Positions 51,315 to 61,694 are shown, counted from the stretch's first letter. The stretch: DNA of 64,000 bases from Pseudomonas sp. TTU2014-080ASC (GCF_001446935.1 NZ_LKKK01000012.1:1-64000), one strand, 5' to 3'. Notes: a model not told the origin generated them from the letters alone. A program made the numbers and translations.

Positions 51315-52586
51315 ATGAGCCATGTGATTGACCGTCGTCTTAATGGCAAGAACAAGAGCACGGTAAACCGCCAGCGCTTCCTGCGGCGCTACCGTGAACA
51401 CATTAAAAAGGCCGTAGAAGAGGCGGTCAGCCGCCGTTCTATTACCGATATGGAACACGGCGAGCAAATCAGCATTCCCGGGCGCGACATTGACGAACCC
51501 GTGCTCCACCACGGCCAGGGCGGCCGCCAAACCACAGTCCACCCCGGCAACCGCGAATTCACTGCAGGCGAAAACATCCCACGGCCACAGGGTGGCGGAG
51601 GTGGCCAGGGTGCCGGGCAAGCCAGCAATTCCGGCGAAGGGATGGACGAGTTTGTCTTCCAGATTACTCAGGAAGAGTTTCTCGACTTTATGTTCGAGGA
51701 CCTCGAACTGCCCAACTTGGTCAAACGCCACCTGACCGGCAGCGACACCTTCAAAACCGTGCGCGCAGGGATCAGCAACGAAGGCAATCCGTCACGCATC
51801 AACATCGTCCGCACCTTGCGCTCAGCCCATGCCCGGCGCATTGCCCTGTCCGGCAGCAGCCGGCAGAAACTCAAGCAAGCCAAGGCCGAACTTGAGCGCC
51901 TGCTGCGCGAGGAACCCGACAACCTCAGCGACATTCAGGCGTTAGAGCAGGAGTGCGAGAAACTGCGGGCGCGGATCAACCGCATCCCGTTCCTCGACAC
52001 CTTCGACCTCAAATACAACCTGCTGGTAAAGCACCCGACTCCCAGCTCGAAAGCGGTGATGTTCTGCCTGATGGACGTGTCCGGTTCAATGACGCAATCC
52101 ACCAAAGACATTGCCAAGCGCTTCTTCATCCTGCTGTACCTGTTTCTGCGGCGGAATTACGAAAAGATCGAAGTGGTCTTTATCCGCCATCACACCAGCG
52201 CCCGCGAAGTGGACGAGGAAGAGTTCTTCTACTCCCGGGAAACCGGCGGCACCATCGTATCCAGCGCCCTGAAGCTGATGCAGGAGGTGATGGCCGAGCG
52301 GTACCCGATCAACGAATGGAATATCTACGCAGCCCAAGCCTCCGACGGCGACAACTGGAACGACGACTCGCCGGTATGCCGGGACATCCTGATCAAACAG
52401 ATCATGCCCTTCGTGCAGTACTTCACCTACGTCGAAATCACCCCGCGCGAACATCAGGCACTGTGGTACGAGTACGAGCAAGTCAGTGAGGCCTTTGCTG
52501 ACTCCTTCGCCCAGCAACAACTGGTCTCCGCAGCCGATATTTACCCGGTATTCCGCAATCTGTTTCAGCGGAGGATCGTGTCATGA
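51315..52586 (+). CDS. yeaH: DUF444 family protein YeaH
   Basis: Von Willebrand A-like protein of 423 residues. MIDAS residues DVSGSM are at 254-259. A glycine-rich linker at about 90-106 separates an N-terminal helical domain from the core. Its role is unknown, but it is nearly always encoded with the PrkA kinase and a SpoVR protein. The spoVR start overlaps its stop by four bases. Confidence 0.92.
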   Translation: MSHVIDRRLNGKNKSTVNRQRFLRRYREHIKKAVEEAVSRRSITDMEHGEQISIPGRDIDEPVLHHGQGGRQTTVHPGNREFTAGENIPRPQGGGGGQGAGQASNSGEGMDEFVFQITQEEFLDFMFEDLELPNLVKRHLTGSDTFKTVRAGISNEGNPSRINIVRTLRSAHARRIALSGSSRQKLKQAKAELERLLREEPDNLSDIQALEQECEKLRARINRIPFLDTFDLKYNLLVKHPTPSSKAVMFCLMDVSGSMTQSTKDIAKRFFILLYLFLRRNYEKIEVVFIRHHTSAREVDEEEFFYSRETGGTIVSSALKLMQEVMAERYPINEWNIYAAQASDGDNWNDDSPVCRDILIKQIMPFVQYFTYVEITPREHQALWYEYEQVSEAFADSFAQQQLVSAADIYPVFRNLFQRRIVS

Positions 52587-54148
52587 CCCATGCCAGCAAG
52601 CCGCGTCAGCCAATCTCCACCGGCTCGGAATGGACCTTCGAGCTGATCCGCGAGTACGACCAGGCCATCGCCCGTTTGGCCGAGCGCTATGGGCTCGACA
52701 CCTACCCCAACCAGATTGAGGTGATCACCGCTGAACAGATGATGGATGCTTACGCCTCCGTCGGCATGCCGCTGGGTTATCACCACTGGTCTTACGGCAA
52801 ACACTTCCTCAGCACCGAGAAGGGCTACAAGCGCGGGCAGATGGGGCTGGCCTACGAAATCGTGATCAACTCCGATCCGTGCATCGCCTACCTGATGGAA
52901 GAAAACACCATGTGCATGCAGGCACTGGTGATTGCCCATGCCTGCTACGGCCACAACAGCTTCTTCAAGGGTAATTACCTGTTCCGCACCTGGACTGACG
53001 CCAGCTCGATCATCGACTACCTGGTCTTCGCCAAGCAGTACATCACCCAATGCGAAGAACGCTATGGCATTGATGCAGTGGAAGAACTGCTGGACTCCTG
53101 CCACGCCCTGATGAATTACGGCGTTGACCGCTACAAACGGCCCTACCCGATTTCTGCCGAAGAAGAGCGCCGCCGCATGCAGGAGCGTGAAGAGCACCTG
53201 CAACGACAGATCAACGACCTGTGGCGCACCATACCCAAAGCTGCCAGCAAAACCGGCGATACAGACAGCGGCCGCTTCCCCGCTGAACCGCAGGAAAACA
53301 TCCTCTACTTTCTGGAAAAACACGCCCCGCTGCTGGAGCCCTGGCAGCGAGAGGTAATCCGCATTGTGCGCAAAATCGCCCAGTACTTTTATCCACAGCG
53401 GCAAACCCAGGTGATGAACGAAGGCTGGGCGACCTTCTGGCATTACACCCTGATGAATGACCTGTACGACGAAGGCCTGGTCACTGACGGCTTCATGATG
53501 GAGTTCCTGCAATCCCACACCAGCGTGGTCTATCAGCCGCCCTTCGACAGCCCTTATTACAGCGGCATCAACCCTTACGCGCTGGGCTTTGCCATGTACC
53601 GCGACATTCGCCGCATCTGCGAAGACCCCACCGAGGAAGACAAACGCTGGTTCCCCGATATCGCTGGCAGCGACTGGCTGAGCACCGTCAAATTCGCCAT
53701 GAAAAGCTTTAAGGATGAAAGTTTCATCCTGCAGTACCTCTCGCCCAAAGTGATTCGCGACCTCAAGCTGTTCAGCGTGCTGGATGACGACCGCATGAGC
53801 CACCTGCACGTGCCCGCCATTCATGACGAAGGCGGCTATCACACCATCCGCGAGTCACTGGCCGCCCAGTACAACCTCGGCAACCGCGAGCCCAACGTAC
53901 AAATCTGGAGCATCGACCGCCGCGGCGACCGCTCCCTCACCCTGCGCCACCAACAGCACGACCGCAAACCGCTGGGCAGCTCCACCGAACAGGTGCTAAA
54001 GCACTTGCACCGGCTGTGGGGCTTCAATATCCATCTGGAGATTTATCAAGGCGAGCAGTTGGCCGAGACACTGCACATTCCACCTAAACCCACAGTTGAA
54101 ACAGCCACCGACTATTTGCGATTCGACCCCTTTCCTCCGCCCATTTGA
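52583..54148 (+). CDS. SpoVR family protein
   Basis: YcgB/SpoVR-type protein of 521 residues, third gene of the yeaG set. It is rich in histidine and aspartate, with conserved blocks [22 protein letters not shown] and [12 protein letters not shown], the last resembling a zinc-protease-like HExxH-free helix. Biochemistry unknown; in Bacillus the relative affects spore cortex formation. Translation is coupled to yeaH by ATGA. Confidence 0.92.
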   Translation: MTHASKPRQPISTGSEWTFELIREYDQAIARLAERYGLDTYPNQIEVITAEQMMDAYASVGMPLGYHHWSYGKHFLSTEKGYKRGQMGLAYEIVINSDPCIAYLMEENTMCMQALVIAHACYGHNSFFKGNYLFRTWTDASSIIDYLVFAKQYITQCEERYGIDAVEELLDSCHALMNYGVDRYKRPYPISAEEERRRMQEREEHLQRQINDLWRTIPKAASKTGDTDSGRFPAEPQENILYFLEKHAPLLEPWQREVIRIVRKIAQYFYPQRQTQVMNEGWATFWHYTLMNDLYDEGLVTDGFMMEFLQSHTSVVYQPPFDSPYYSGINPYALGFAMYRDIRRICEDPTEEDKRWFPDIAGSDWLSTVKFAMKSFKDESFILQYLSPKVIRDLKLFSVLDDDRMSHLHVPAIHDEGGYHTIRESLAAQYNLGNREPNVQIWSIDRRGDRSLTLRHQQHDRKPLGSSTEQVLKHLHRLWGFNIHLEIYQGEQLAETLHIPPKPTVETATDYLRFDPFPPPI

Positions 54149-54209
54149 TCGGTTGCCAGCCCACCGCAGACTCAGCACCATGGCCGCATACTCACTTCGG
54201 AGACAGGAC

Positions 54210-54722
54210 ATGCCCCGGATCCGGCTCATGCTGTTGACTGCGGTGCTGCTGGTGATCGCAGCCTGTACCAATCCACAGCCACAACCCCACATCAGCACCT
54301 CTGCCAGCGTGATGCTTAACGGCCTGCAGCGCTTTAGCCTGCTCCCAACCGAGGCAGACGCCGAAGCACCTGCCGCGCAACAGGCGCAACTTCACGGCCT
54401 CCTCCTGCAAGGGCTTGAACAGCGTGGCTACCAAGCAGCGGAGCCTGCTGAAATTCAGGTGCAGTACTGGTTCAGCGAACAGACCACGCCCTTGCAGCTC
54501 AATGTCGACACCCCCGCGCCCGAGCCGTTAGGCCCATACCAAGCCGTTCACCGTCTGCAGGATGTCAACGCCAGCTTGCGCGTACAGTTGCACGACGCCC
54601 AGCAGAACCTGCTCTGGGAAGGCAGCATAGACACTCCGCTCAGCCCGGCCAGCCAGCGTACCGACCTGCTGAAACAGGCCACACAGCGCCTGCTCCGCGA
54701 ACTGCCCCGCGCTGCCAGTTAA
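54210..54722 (+). CDS. DUF4136-like lipoprotein
   Basis: Predicted outer-membrane lipoprotein of 170 residues with lipobox cysteine C19 (VIAAC). The remainder has a beta-rich DUF4136-type region, including [12 protein letters not shown] and LLRELPRA at the end. GGAG lies seven bases before the ATG; a longer frame with 38 more residues overlaps spoVR and is rejected. Function unknown. Confidence 0.8.
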   Translation: MPRIRLMLLTAVLLVIAACTNPQPQPHISTSASVMLNGLQRFSLLPTEADAEAPAAQQAQLHGLLLQGLEQRGYQAAEPAEIQVQYWFSEQTTPLQLNVDTPAPEPLGPYQAVHRLQDVNASLRVQLHDAQQNLLWEGSIDTPLSPASQRTDLLKQATQRLLRELPRAAS

Positions 54723-54780
54723 ACGGCCGCAGGCAAGCGCCTCCGTAAGCCGTTATTCTGTGCACTTCGGAGGACACACC

Positions 54781-56013
54781 ATGCAGATTTACAAAGTCGG
54801 TGGCGCTGTGCGCGACCGCCTGTTGCACAAAACCGTGACTGATATCGACTGGGTCGTTGTCGGCGCAACGGCCGAGCAAATGCTGGAACAAGGCTACAAA
54901 CCGGTCGGTTCAGACTTCCCGGTTTTCCTGCACCCCAAAACCGGTGAGGAATACGCGCTGGCCCGTACCGAGCGCAAAAGTGGCCACGGCTACGGCGGCT
55001 TCACCTTCCACGCAAGCCCGGATGTAACACTGGAAGAAGACCTGATCCGCCGCGACCTGACCGTCAATGCCATGGCCGAAGACGTTCACGGCAACATCAC
55101 CGATCCTTACGGCGGCCAGCGCGACCTCGAAGCCCGCCTGCTGCGACATGTGTCTCCCGCGTTCAGCGAAGATCCACTGCGCGTGCTGCGTGTGGCCCGC
55201 TTTGCCGCCCGCTATGCACCGCTGGGCTTTAAGGTGGCCAGCGAGACCTTGGAACTGATGCGTCAACTCAGCGAGTCTGGCGAGCTTGAAGCCCTGACGC
55301 CCGAGCGCAGCTGGAAAGAAATCTCCCGCGCCCTCATGGAGCCCAGGCCAGATGTGTTTATTCAGGTCCTGCGCGACTGCTCCGCCCTGAAAGTGCTGCT
55401 GCCAGAAGTAGATCGTCTTTTTGGCGTTCCTCAACCGCCAGCCCATCACCCGGAAATCGACACCGGCGAGCACACCCTAAGCGTCCTACGGCAATGCGCC
55501 GAACATCAGCAACCGCTGACCGTACGTTGGGCTTGCCTGCTGCATGATGTGGGCAAAGGCCTGACCCCCGAAGCCGAATGGCCGCGCCATATTGCCCATG
55601 AACACCGTGGGTTAAAGCTGGTAACGGCGATCAACCAGCGCTGCAAAGCCCCCAAGGATTGTCAGGAGCTGGCCCTGAAGGTCTGCGAATTTCACACTCA
55701 CAGCCACCGCGCCCTGGAGCTGAAGGCTGCAACGCTGCTCAAACTGATGCAGGCCTTCGACGTGTTCCGCCGCCCTCAGCGTTTTGAAGAGTTTGTCGCT
55801 GCCTGCGAAATGGACGCCCGGGGTCGGCTTGGCCTCGAAGACCGCCCTTATCCACAAGCCTCCTACCTGTTGGCAGCCATGCACGCAGCCCGCGCAGTCA
55901 CCGTGCAACCGCTGCTTGAGCGTGGCCTTAAAGGCGCTGAGTTAGGGCAGGCTCTCGATGCCGAACGGCTGCGCGCTCTGCAGGATTACCGCAACCAGCA
56001 CAGCGGCCACTGA
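54781..56013 (+). CDS. cca: CCA-adding multifunctional tRNA nucleotidyltransferase
   Basis: Adds or repairs the CCA end of tRNAs. The 410-residue protein has GGAVRD at 7-12, D21/D23 (DIDWVVVG) as metal ligands, the [10 protein letters not shown] motif and a C-terminal HD domain (LLHDVGK), which adds phosphatase and phosphodiesterase activity in gammaproteobacteria. GGAGG lies seven bases before the ATG used. Confidence 0.96.
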   Translation: MQIYKVGGAVRDRLLHKTVTDIDWVVVGATAEQMLEQGYKPVGSDFPVFLHPKTGEEYALARTERKSGHGYGGFTFHASPDVTLEEDLIRRDLTVNAMAEDVHGNITDPYGGQRDLEARLLRHVSPAFSEDPLRVLRVARFAARYAPLGFKVASETLELMRQLSESGELEALTPERSWKEISRALMEPRPDVFIQVLRDCSALKVLLPEVDRLFGVPQPPAHHPEIDTGEHTLSVLRQCAEHQQPLTVRWACLLHDVGKGLTPEAEWPRHIAHEHRGLKLVTAINQRCKAPKDCQELALKVCEFHTHSHRALELKAATLLKLMQAFDVFRRPQRFEEFVAACEMDARGRLGLEDRPYPQASYLLAAMHAARAVTVQPLLERGLKGAELGQALDAERLRALQDYRNQHSGH

Positions 56014-56028
56014 GCCGCTCAATGATCA

Positions 56029-56048
56029 CAGGCGCTTCAGCGCGCCTG
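56029..56048 (+). terminator. hairpin after cca
   Basis: CAGGCGC/GCGCCTG with a 6-base loop, 15 bp after the cca stop; no T-run. It marks the edge between core cca and the yfi module. The next 170 bp are AT-richer than the surrounding genes. Confidence 0.4.
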
Positions 56049-56222
56049 AGTCAAAAGTCAAAAACACGACGAAACCAATATAAATTGCGACTTCCTGTCA
56101 GCTTTTTGCCATTTCCAGAAAATTAAAGAGACTTCCGTACAGAACCTAATCACACTTTTGTATCTCTAATGCGGCATAACGCCAACATCACACTTGCAAA
56201 ATGCTGCATTGGAGCTTCTGAG

Positions 56223-56792
56223 TTGACTCGTTTCACCCGTCTGGCAGGCCCAAGCCGGGCTCTGGTTCTGGCTGTTTGTGCCAGCCTGAGCAGCTTGTCA
56301 TTCGCTAGTCCGACCAACGCTCCCTGCCACAACCCTGCCACCTGCCGGACTCTGCATGCCGCCCAAGTTATTTTCGGCATCATCAATTATGCGCAGTGGC
56401 CACAAACACCGAATCCCCTCAATCTGTGTGTGGTCGGTGCCACCGAATACGCCGACTATCTCTGGAAAAAACAACCGTCCAGCCCACGGCAGACCGTGCA
56501 AACCCAACGGCTGCTGATCGACAACCCGCAAGTAACCACTGCATGCAACCTGATCTATTTGGGTTCAACGGACTACAAGCAACGCCAGCAGCTGTTTCAG
56601 AAGCTGACTGATCTGCCAATCCTGACTATTACCGAAAGCGCCGATGGCTGCAGCGAAGGCAGCCAGTTCTGCCTGAAAGTTATCGGTCAGGAAGTGGGCT
56701 TCCAGGTCAATCTGGACGCCATCGCCCGTAGCGGCGTGCGCATCCACCCCAACGTCCTGCAACTCGGTAAACGTCCGGGGGCGCAGCTATGA
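56223..56792 (+). CDS. yfiR: YfiR-like periplasmic repressor of diguanylate cyclase
   Basis: DUF4154 protein that in P. aeruginosa binds the periplasmic part of YfiN and keeps it inactive. The frame has a TTG with GGAG eight bases upstream, giving 189 residues with a clean signal peptide (cut near SLSFA-SP). An ATG at 56169 is in frame but has no ribosome site and would put 18 polar residues before the signal peptide; it remains possible. Six cysteines remain after the signal peptide, including the CSEGSQFC pair near the C-terminus. First gene of yfiRNB. Confidence 0.8.
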   Translation: MTRFTRLAGPSRALVLAVCASLSSLSFASPTNAPCHNPATCRTLHAAQVIFGIINYAQWPQTPNPLNLCVVGATEYADYLWKKQPSSPRQTVQTQRLLIDNPQVTTACNLIYLGSTDYKQRQQLFQKLTDLPILTITESADGCSEGSQFCLKVIGQEVGFQVNLDAIARSGVRIHPNVLQLGKRPGAQL

Positions 56793-58036
56793 ACAGGCGC
56801 AAGGCAATCCTCGCGCATCCCCATCCCAGCCTGCGCAAGCTGCTAGATCGTGCCCATCTGCGCCTGGCAATTCTGGTCATGACCCTGACCTGCCTGCCAC
56901 TGGCGCTGATCAGCCTGCTAACACTCAGCAGCTACGCCAACCAAAACCTGCAGCTGATCGCCCGCTCCATGGCCTACAGCCTTGGCCCCGCCGTCGTCTT
57001 TAAAGATCGCGAAGCAGTGCAGGAAGCCCTCAACCTGGTCCTGGAAACGGAGGACGTCGCCCTCGTCTCAGTGTATGACGAACACCAGCACCTCCTGGCC
57101 AGTCGTGAGGCGCCAAGACGGCGAGTAATCAGCGCCCTGGAAGAATTCACCGCCGAACTGCTGATATCCGGCGAACTGATCCACCCCATCACCAACCACG
57201 ATCAGGTGATTGGCGAGCTGCACATTCGCGGCCAGGGCTCCACCTTGCTCAGCTATTTCCTCTACGGGCTGGCCGGACTTCTGGCGAGCCTTGGGCTCAG
57301 CACTGTGGGGGCTGTTTACGGCTCCAGACGCATGCGTCGGGTCATCACCCAACCGCTGCGACACCTATCTCGGCTGGCCCACAGCATTTCCACGGACCGC
57401 ACCTTCAACCAGCGCGTCCCCACCACAGAAATTGCCGAGTTCAGCGACCTGGCCGATGACTTCAACAGCCTGCTTGATCAGCTGGAAGCCTGGCAGCATC
57501 AGCTTGAGTCCGAGAAAGCCTCGCTGGCCCACAAAGCCAACCACGACGCCCTCACCGGCCTGCCTAATCGAGCCCTGTTCCACAGCCGTCTGCTCGATGC
57601 CATCCGAGAGGCCCGGTGCTGCAAGACATCCATTGCTGTGCTGTTTCTGGACAGCAACCGTTTCAAAGAGATTAATGACCAACTCGGCCACGCCGCCGGA
57701 GATGATGTCTTGGTGGCCATCGCCAAACGCTTACAGACACAACTGCGCGAGGATGATGTGGTGGCCCGACTCGGTGGCGACGAGTTCGCCGTGATGCTCA
57801 AACCCATCTTCAACTCCAACGATGCCACCACCATTGCCGACAAAATCAACGCCAGCATGGCCGAGCCCATCCTGCTCAGTAATGGCCAGCTGATTTACAC
57901 CTCACTGAGCATTGGCATTGCGCTCTACCCAGAGCACGCGGAGACACCCGAGGAGCTTTTGAACGAAGCAGACACCGCGATGTATCAAACCAAACGCAAC
58001 CAGAACGGACACACCCTGGCGGGCTTTGCTGACTAA
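56789..58036 (+). CDS. yfiN: membrane diguanylate cyclase YfiN/TpbB
   Basis: Makes cyclic-di-GMP when released from YfiR. The 415-residue protein has a membrane segment at about 28-48, a periplasmic PAS-like domain to about 150, a second membrane segment at about 155-178, HAMP at about 180-240 and a GGDEF domain from 250. The active motif GGDEF is at 329-333, and the inhibitory I-site RxxD is R320-D323, so both catalysis and product inhibition should work. Overlaps yfiR by four bases. Confidence 0.9.
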   Translation: MNRRKAILAHPHPSLRKLLDRAHLRLAILVMTLTCLPLALISLLTLSSYANQNLQLIARSMAYSLGPAVVFKDREAVQEALNLVLETEDVALVSVYDEHQHLLASREAPRRRVISALEEFTAELLISGELIHPITNHDQVIGELHIRGQGSTLLSYFLYGLAGLLASLGLSTVGAVYGSRRMRRVITQPLRHLSRLAHSISTDRTFNQRVPTTEIAEFSDLADDFNSLLDQLEAWQHQLESEKASLAHKANHDALTGLPNRALFHSRLLDAIREARCCKTSIAVLFLDSNRFKEINDQLGHAAGDDVLVAIAKRLQTQLREDDVVARLGGDEFAVMLKPIFNSNDATTIADKINASMAEPILLSNGQLIYTSLSIGIALYPEHAETPEELLNEADTAMYQTKRNQNGHTLAGFAD

Positions 58037-58075
58037 GGCATACCGCCCCCGGCTAGACACTCAAGGAGAAACACT

Positions 58076-58561
58076 GTGCGTAGTATCCGCAACACCCTAG
58101 TGCCATTCCTCTTATTCGCACTCGCATTGAGCGGTTGCCAGACCACGGGCCTGAGCAAAGAGCAGAGAGATCTCCTTCAACAATCGGGCTTCTACCAGAC
58201 TGACGATGGCTGGATGCTAAACATGTCTGCCAAATTGCTGTTTGCCAGCGACTCGGATCAGCTCTCCCCCGAAGTGAAAGCCCGGATCACCAACATCACC
58301 CGACAACTGCTCAAAGTTGGCATCAACCGCGCCCACCTTGAAGGCCACACCGACGATAAGGGCCCGCGCAGCTACAACGACGAGCTATCGACCCGACGCG
58401 CCCAAAGCGTTGCAAATGCAATGGCGGAAGCCGGGATGGACAGCCGGCACATCACTGTGCGCGGAGTGGGTCAAAGCAAACCGCTGTACGACAACCAGAC
58501 CTCCAAAGGCCGCAGCGAAAACCGTCGCGTAGTGATGATCGTAGACCCAAGCCACTACTGA
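58076..58561 (+). CDS. yfiB: YfiB-like OmpA-domain lipoprotein
   Basis: Outer-membrane lipoprotein of 161 residues that sequesters YfiR and so relieves YfiN. It starts at a GTG with AAGGAG seven bases upstream, has lipobox cysteine C21 (LALSGC) and a peptidoglycan-binding OmpA domain (LEGHTDDKGPRSYNDELSTRRAQ, split over about 78-110). The last 7 bp overlap the convergent folK-like gene. Confidence 0.88.
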   Translation: MRSIRNTLVPFLLFALALSGCQTTGLSKEQRDLLQQSGFYQTDDGWMLNMSAKLLFASDSDQLSPEVKARITNITRQLLKVGINRAHLEGHTDDKGPRSYNDELSTRRAQSVANAMAEAGMDSRHITVRGVGQSKPLYDNQTSKGRSENRRVVMIVDPSHY

Positions 58562-59088
58562 ACGGACGCCCCTAGCAAGTCTGGAGGCGTAAGCGCGTGC
58601 CCACGCCAAGTGAACGGAGCAGGCCAGAGCCTCTGGTCGATCTGCGCGGCTTGCCATAACTGCCTGAAACACTGCTGCTGAACCGGATGCACAGTCTCCG
58701 GCACCAGCAGCGACAATGGCCAGAGCACAAAGGCGTTCTTCAGGATTTCAGCCCGAGGCAGGATCAGACCGTCGAAATTGCCAACCAGATCACCAAACAT
58801 CAGCACATCAATATCCAACGGCAAGCCTTTACGGTCCGGCGCATAACGGCCGTTGTCGGCTTCAATAAACTTCAGGCGGCGATCCAGCTCACCCAGCGGC
58901 AACGCGCTGAGGCCCGAAACCACCAGATTGAAGAACGGGCCACTTTTGATACCCACCGGCTCGCTTTCGAATACCGGCGAACAGCGCATGTCCACCAACA
59001 CCTCAGCCAGCGCATCCAGCCCGGCACACAGATGCGTTTCGCGCTCAATATTACTGCCGAGGCCCAACAGCACAGGAGTTAGCGACAT
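58555..59088 (-). CDS. HPPK (FolK)-like pyrophosphokinase
   Basis: Family member of 6-hydroxymethyl-7,8-dihydropterin pyrophosphokinase, 177 residues. GLGSNIERE, FNLVVSG and the metal site DIDVLMFGD are kept. The second signature reads LPRAEILKNAFVL, lacking the usual histidine before P and the arginine before FVL, so activity may be changed. It overlaps folB by 10 bp, so a folate role is plausible. P. aeruginosa has a separate canonical folK elsewhere; whether this genome does cannot be seen. Confidence 0.82.
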   Translation of the reverse strand: MSLTPVLLGLGSNIERETHLCAGLDALAEVLVDMRCSPVFESEPVGIKSGPFFNLVVSGLSALPLGELDRRLKFIEADNGRYAPDRKGLPLDIDVLMFGDLVGNFDGLILPRAEILKNAFVLWPLSLLVPETVHPVQQQCFRQLWQAAQIDQRLWPAPFTWRGHALTPPDLLGASVQ

Positions 59089-59435
59089 CCGCGCTCGATC
59101 TCCACTCCAACGCCACCGATGGCAGCAGGCACGGCACCGGGCTTGGTCAGCTTGAGCCGCACCCACGGAATCTGAAACTCACTCATCAATAGCTCGACCA
59201 AGCGCTCTGCGAAGGTCTCCACCAAGATGAACTGCGCTTCGCTGGAGAACGCCTGAATACGCTGCGCCACTTGGGCGTAATCCAGTGCCTTGGTCAAATC
59301 ATCCCCGGCTGCAGCAGGACGATTATCCCAACCCAGATACAAATCCAGGCGTAGGCACTGGCGGATGGTGCGCTCCCAGTCGTAGGCACCAATCACCGTA
59401 TCGACTTCCAGGCCTTCGATAAAAACTGTGTCCAA
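59079..59435 (-). CDS. folB: dihydroneopterin aldolase
   Basis: Splits or epimerises dihydroneopterin in folate synthesis. The start is a TTG ([21 protein letters not shown], cut here into its motif GAYDWER) with GGAG seven bases upstream; 118 residues match the family. A 25-residue upstream extension with ATG has no ribosome site and overlaps plsY. Conserved E of GAYDWER, the YAQVAQRI helix and K of KLTKPGA are present. Divergent overlap with plsY region. Confidence 0.9.
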   Translation of the reverse strand: MDTVFIEGLEVDTVIGAYDWERTIRQCLRLDLYLGWDNRPAAAGDDLTKALDYAQVAQRIQAFSSEAQFILVETFAERLVELLMSEFQIPWVRLKLTKPGAVPAAIGGVGVEIERGCR

Positions 59436-59508
59436 CAATACTCTCCACGGCACGACAATCTGGCCGCACCTCGCTAGAATCAGGGCTCCCTTGCCCGGAA
59501 TGGATACC

Positions 59509-60078
59509 ATGTTTTGGCTGTTGGCGATTGTCGCCTACCTGCTCGGCTCTTTGTCGTTCGCCATTCTGCTCAGCCAACTGGCCGGTGGGCCGGACCCGCG
59601 CGCCAGCGGCTCAGGCAATCCCGGCGCCACCAACATGCTCAGAGTAGCGGGTAAACGCCTTGCCGTTTTTACCCTGATTGGCGACCTGTTCAAAGGTTTA
59701 TTACCCATTCTGATCGCCAAACTGGCCAACTTCAGCCTCCAGGAACAAGCCTGGATCGGCCTTGCCGCCGTCATTGGCCATTTGTATCCGTTGTACTTCA
59801 ACTTCCGGGGCGGCAAAGGTGTCGCCACTGCCGCCGGCATGCTACTTGGGCTTTACCCTCCCGCAGCCTTGCTGGCCCTCGCCAGTTGGGTGCTGGTCTT
59901 TCTCCTGACCCGCACCAGCTCACTTGCGGCCCTGATCGCCACACCACTCACCTTGCCGCTTTTGGCCTGGCAACAACCCGCAGCACTGTTACCAGTTTGC
60001 GTGCTGTGCGGGCTGATCGTCTGGCGGCACCGGAGCAATCTACGCGACCTGTTTGCCGGGCGTGAGCGACATTTTTAA
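59509..60078 (+). CDS. plsY: acyl-phosphate glycerol-3-phosphate acyltransferase
   Basis: Integral membrane enzyme transferring acyl groups from acyl-phosphate to glycerol-3-phosphate, first step of phospholipid synthesis. The 189-residue protein has five membrane segments and the three cytosolic motifs: [23 protein letters not shown] and the GHLYP histidine. The ATG of MFWLLAIVA fits the known N-terminus; two earlier in-frame ATGs were rejected. Confidence 0.93.
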   Translation: MFWLLAIVAYLLGSLSFAILLSQLAGGPDPRASGSGNPGATNMLRVAGKRLAVFTLIGDLFKGLLPILIAKLANFSLQEQAWIGLAAVIGHLYPLYFNFRGGKGVATAAGMLLGLYPPAALLALASWVLVFLLTRTSSLAALIATPLTLPLLAWQQPAALLPVCVLCGLIVWRHRSNLRDLFAGRERHF

Positions 60079-60109
60079 ATCCAGATAATGAGCCTGTCTC
60101 ACGTTGGAA

Positions 60110-61135
60110 TCAGATCGCTGGTAACTGCTCCATCGGCCAGCGCGCCTGCACCTTGATCGCCAAATCATCCTGCTGCCCGGCCAACAAACGCTGACAGCCC
60201 GCATACGCGATCATCGCGCCGTTATCCGTACAAAATGCCGGGCGTGCGTAGAACACCTCGCCTTTCAGCTCAGCCAGCATCTTCTCCAGCGACTGGCGCA
60301 GCGCCTTGTTAGCGCTCACACCGCCCGCAATAACCAAGTTGTTAAGGCCAGTCTGCTTCAATGCGCGACGGCACTTAATTGTCAGCGTATCCACCACTGC
60401 ATCCTGAAACGCCAGGGCGATATCGCTGCGGGTCTGCTCGCTGTCATCCCCTTCAGCCTGGCACTGCTGCCAAGTGTTCAGGGTGAAGGTCTTCAAACCG
60501 CTGAAACTGAACTCCAGTCCCGGACGATCCGTCATCGGACGTGGAAACTTGAAGCGCCCAGGTGTGCCGTCTTGGGCCAGGCGAGCGATCTCCGGGCCAC
60601 CGGGATAGCGCAGGCCCATCAACTTGGCAGTTTTGTCGAATGCCTCACCCGCCGCATCGTCCAACGACTCGCCGAGCAACTGATATTTACCGATGCCATC
60701 GACGCGCACCAATTGCGTGTGCCCGCCTGAAACCAGCAAAGCGACGAACGGAAACGCCGGTGGCTGATCTTCCAGCATCGGAGCCAGCAAATGGCCTTCC
60801 ATATGGTGAACCCCCAGGGCCGGAATACCCCAGGCAAACGCCAGCGCCTGTGCACAGGAGGCACCAACCAACAGCGCACCGACCAGCCCCGGACCCGCTG
60901 TATAGGCCACGGCATCAATGTCTTCCGGCGTGCGCTGAGCCTGCTCAAGAACCTGACGAATCAGCGGCAACATACGTTTCACGTGATCCCGGGACGCTAG
61001 CTCAGGCACGACGCCACCGTAAACGCGGTGCAGATCGATCTGACTGAACAGCGCATCGCCCAACAGGCCAAGCTCGCTGTCATAAAGTGCGACACCGGTT
61101 TCGTCGCAAGAGGTTTCCAATCCCAGAACCAGCAT
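60110..61135 (-). CDS. tsaD: tRNA threonylcarbamoyladenosine synthase subunit TsaD
   Basis: Iron-binding ASKHA-fold protein transferring the threonylcarbamoyl group to A37 of ANN-decoding tRNAs. The 341 residues have metal ligands H111 and H115 (HHMEGH), SGGHTQL and [10 protein letters not shown]. Divergent from rpsU with about 205 bp between them; convergent with plsY. Confidence 0.95.
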   Translation of the reverse strand: MLVLGLETSCDETGVALYDSELGLLGDALFSQIDLHRVYGGVVPELASRDHVKRMLPLIRQVLEQAQRTPEDIDAVAYTAGPGLVGALLVGASCAQALAFAWGIPALGVHHMEGHLLAPMLEDQPPAFPFVALLVSGGHTQLVRVDGIGKYQLLGESLDDAAGEAFDKTAKLMGLRYPGGPEIARLAQDGTPGRFKFPRPMTDRPGLEFSFSGLKTFTLNTWQQCQAEGDDSEQTRSDIALAFQDAVVDTLTIKCRRALKQTGLNNLVIAGGVSANKALRQSLEKMLAELKGEVFYARPAFCTDNGAMIAYAGCQRLLAGQQDDLAIKVQARWPMEQLPAI

Positions 61136-61229
61136 GGGCAGTGCCTTCGTAGTAAAGTGTGCAACTTATGAGGGCAGGCATGATAATGGCCCGCAGCATG
61201 GCCCGGCCAGCGCTTTTCGCCGAGAGGCT

Positions 61230-61258
61230 TTGCATTCCTCACAACAAGGCGGTAATAT
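61230..61258 (+). promoter_or_regulatory. candidate promoter of the rpsU-dnaG-rpoD operon
   Basis: TTGCAT, 17-bp spacer, TAATAT; the start would be near 61265, about 75 bases before rpsU. The untranslated region contains the palindrome GTAACGTTAC (61303-61312) just ahead of the ribosome site. Confidence 0.45.
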
Positions 61259-61340
61259 CCGCAACCCTTAAAAACTACGTTCTCCAGCGCCATTTGCCAG
61301 GAGTAACGTTACCCCCGGTAAAGAAAAAGGTACGCCCTGG

Positions 61341-61556
61341 ATGCCAGCCGTCAAAGTTAAAGAGAACGAACCCTTCGACGTAGCTCTGCGTCGTTTCAAG
61401 CGCTCCTGCGAAAAAGCCGGTATTCTGGCTGAAGTTCGCAGCCGTGAATTCTACGAGAAGCCGACCGCTGAGCGTAAGCGCAAAGCCGCTGCCGCTGTTA
61501 AGCGTCACGCTAAGAAAGTGCAGCGCGAGCAGCGCCGCAGCGTTCGCCTGTACTAA
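61341..61556 (+). CDS. rpsU: 30S ribosomal protein S21
   Basis: Small basic ribosomal protein of 71 residues needed for mRNA start-codon selection. The N-terminus [20 protein letters not shown] and the lysine/arginine-rich tail are canonical. First gene of the macromolecular-synthesis operon. Two hairpins follow before dnaG, so most transcripts should end here. The YqeY-type gene often placed between rpsU and dnaG in pseudomonads is absent. Confidence 0.97.
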   Translation: MPAVKVKENEPFDVALRRFKRSCEKAGILAEVRSREFYEKPTAERKRKAAAAVKRHAKKVQREQRRSVRLY

Positions 61557-61577
61557 TCAGTACTCGCGCAACGAACG

Positions 61578-61597
61578 AACCCGGCTCCGGCCGGGTT
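61578..61597 (+). terminator. first hairpin after rpsU
   Basis: AACCCGG/CCGGGTT with a 6-base loop and a short T-run broken by CG. Partial terminator between rpsU and dnaG. Confidence 0.65.
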
Positions 61598-61606
61598 TCG
61601 CTTTTA

Positions 61607-61643
61607 GACTCCGCGTCACTCCGGTGATTTCGGAGTCTTTTAG
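61607..61643 (+). terminator. second hairpin after rpsU
   Basis: GACTCCG/CGGAGTC closing an inner TCAC/GTGA stem, followed by TTTT-A-GTTT. The tandem arrangement would set rpsU well above dnaG and rpoD. Confidence 0.75.
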
Positions 61644-61694
61644 TTTCTGCCCTCCCCTGTTCTGTCAGCACACAGAACAGTATTCTGAGTCCCT

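Noticed and set aside
52565..53842. 425-codon minus-strand frame over spoVR
   Set aside because: Antisense mirror of a conserved gene; no ribosome site or family resemblance.
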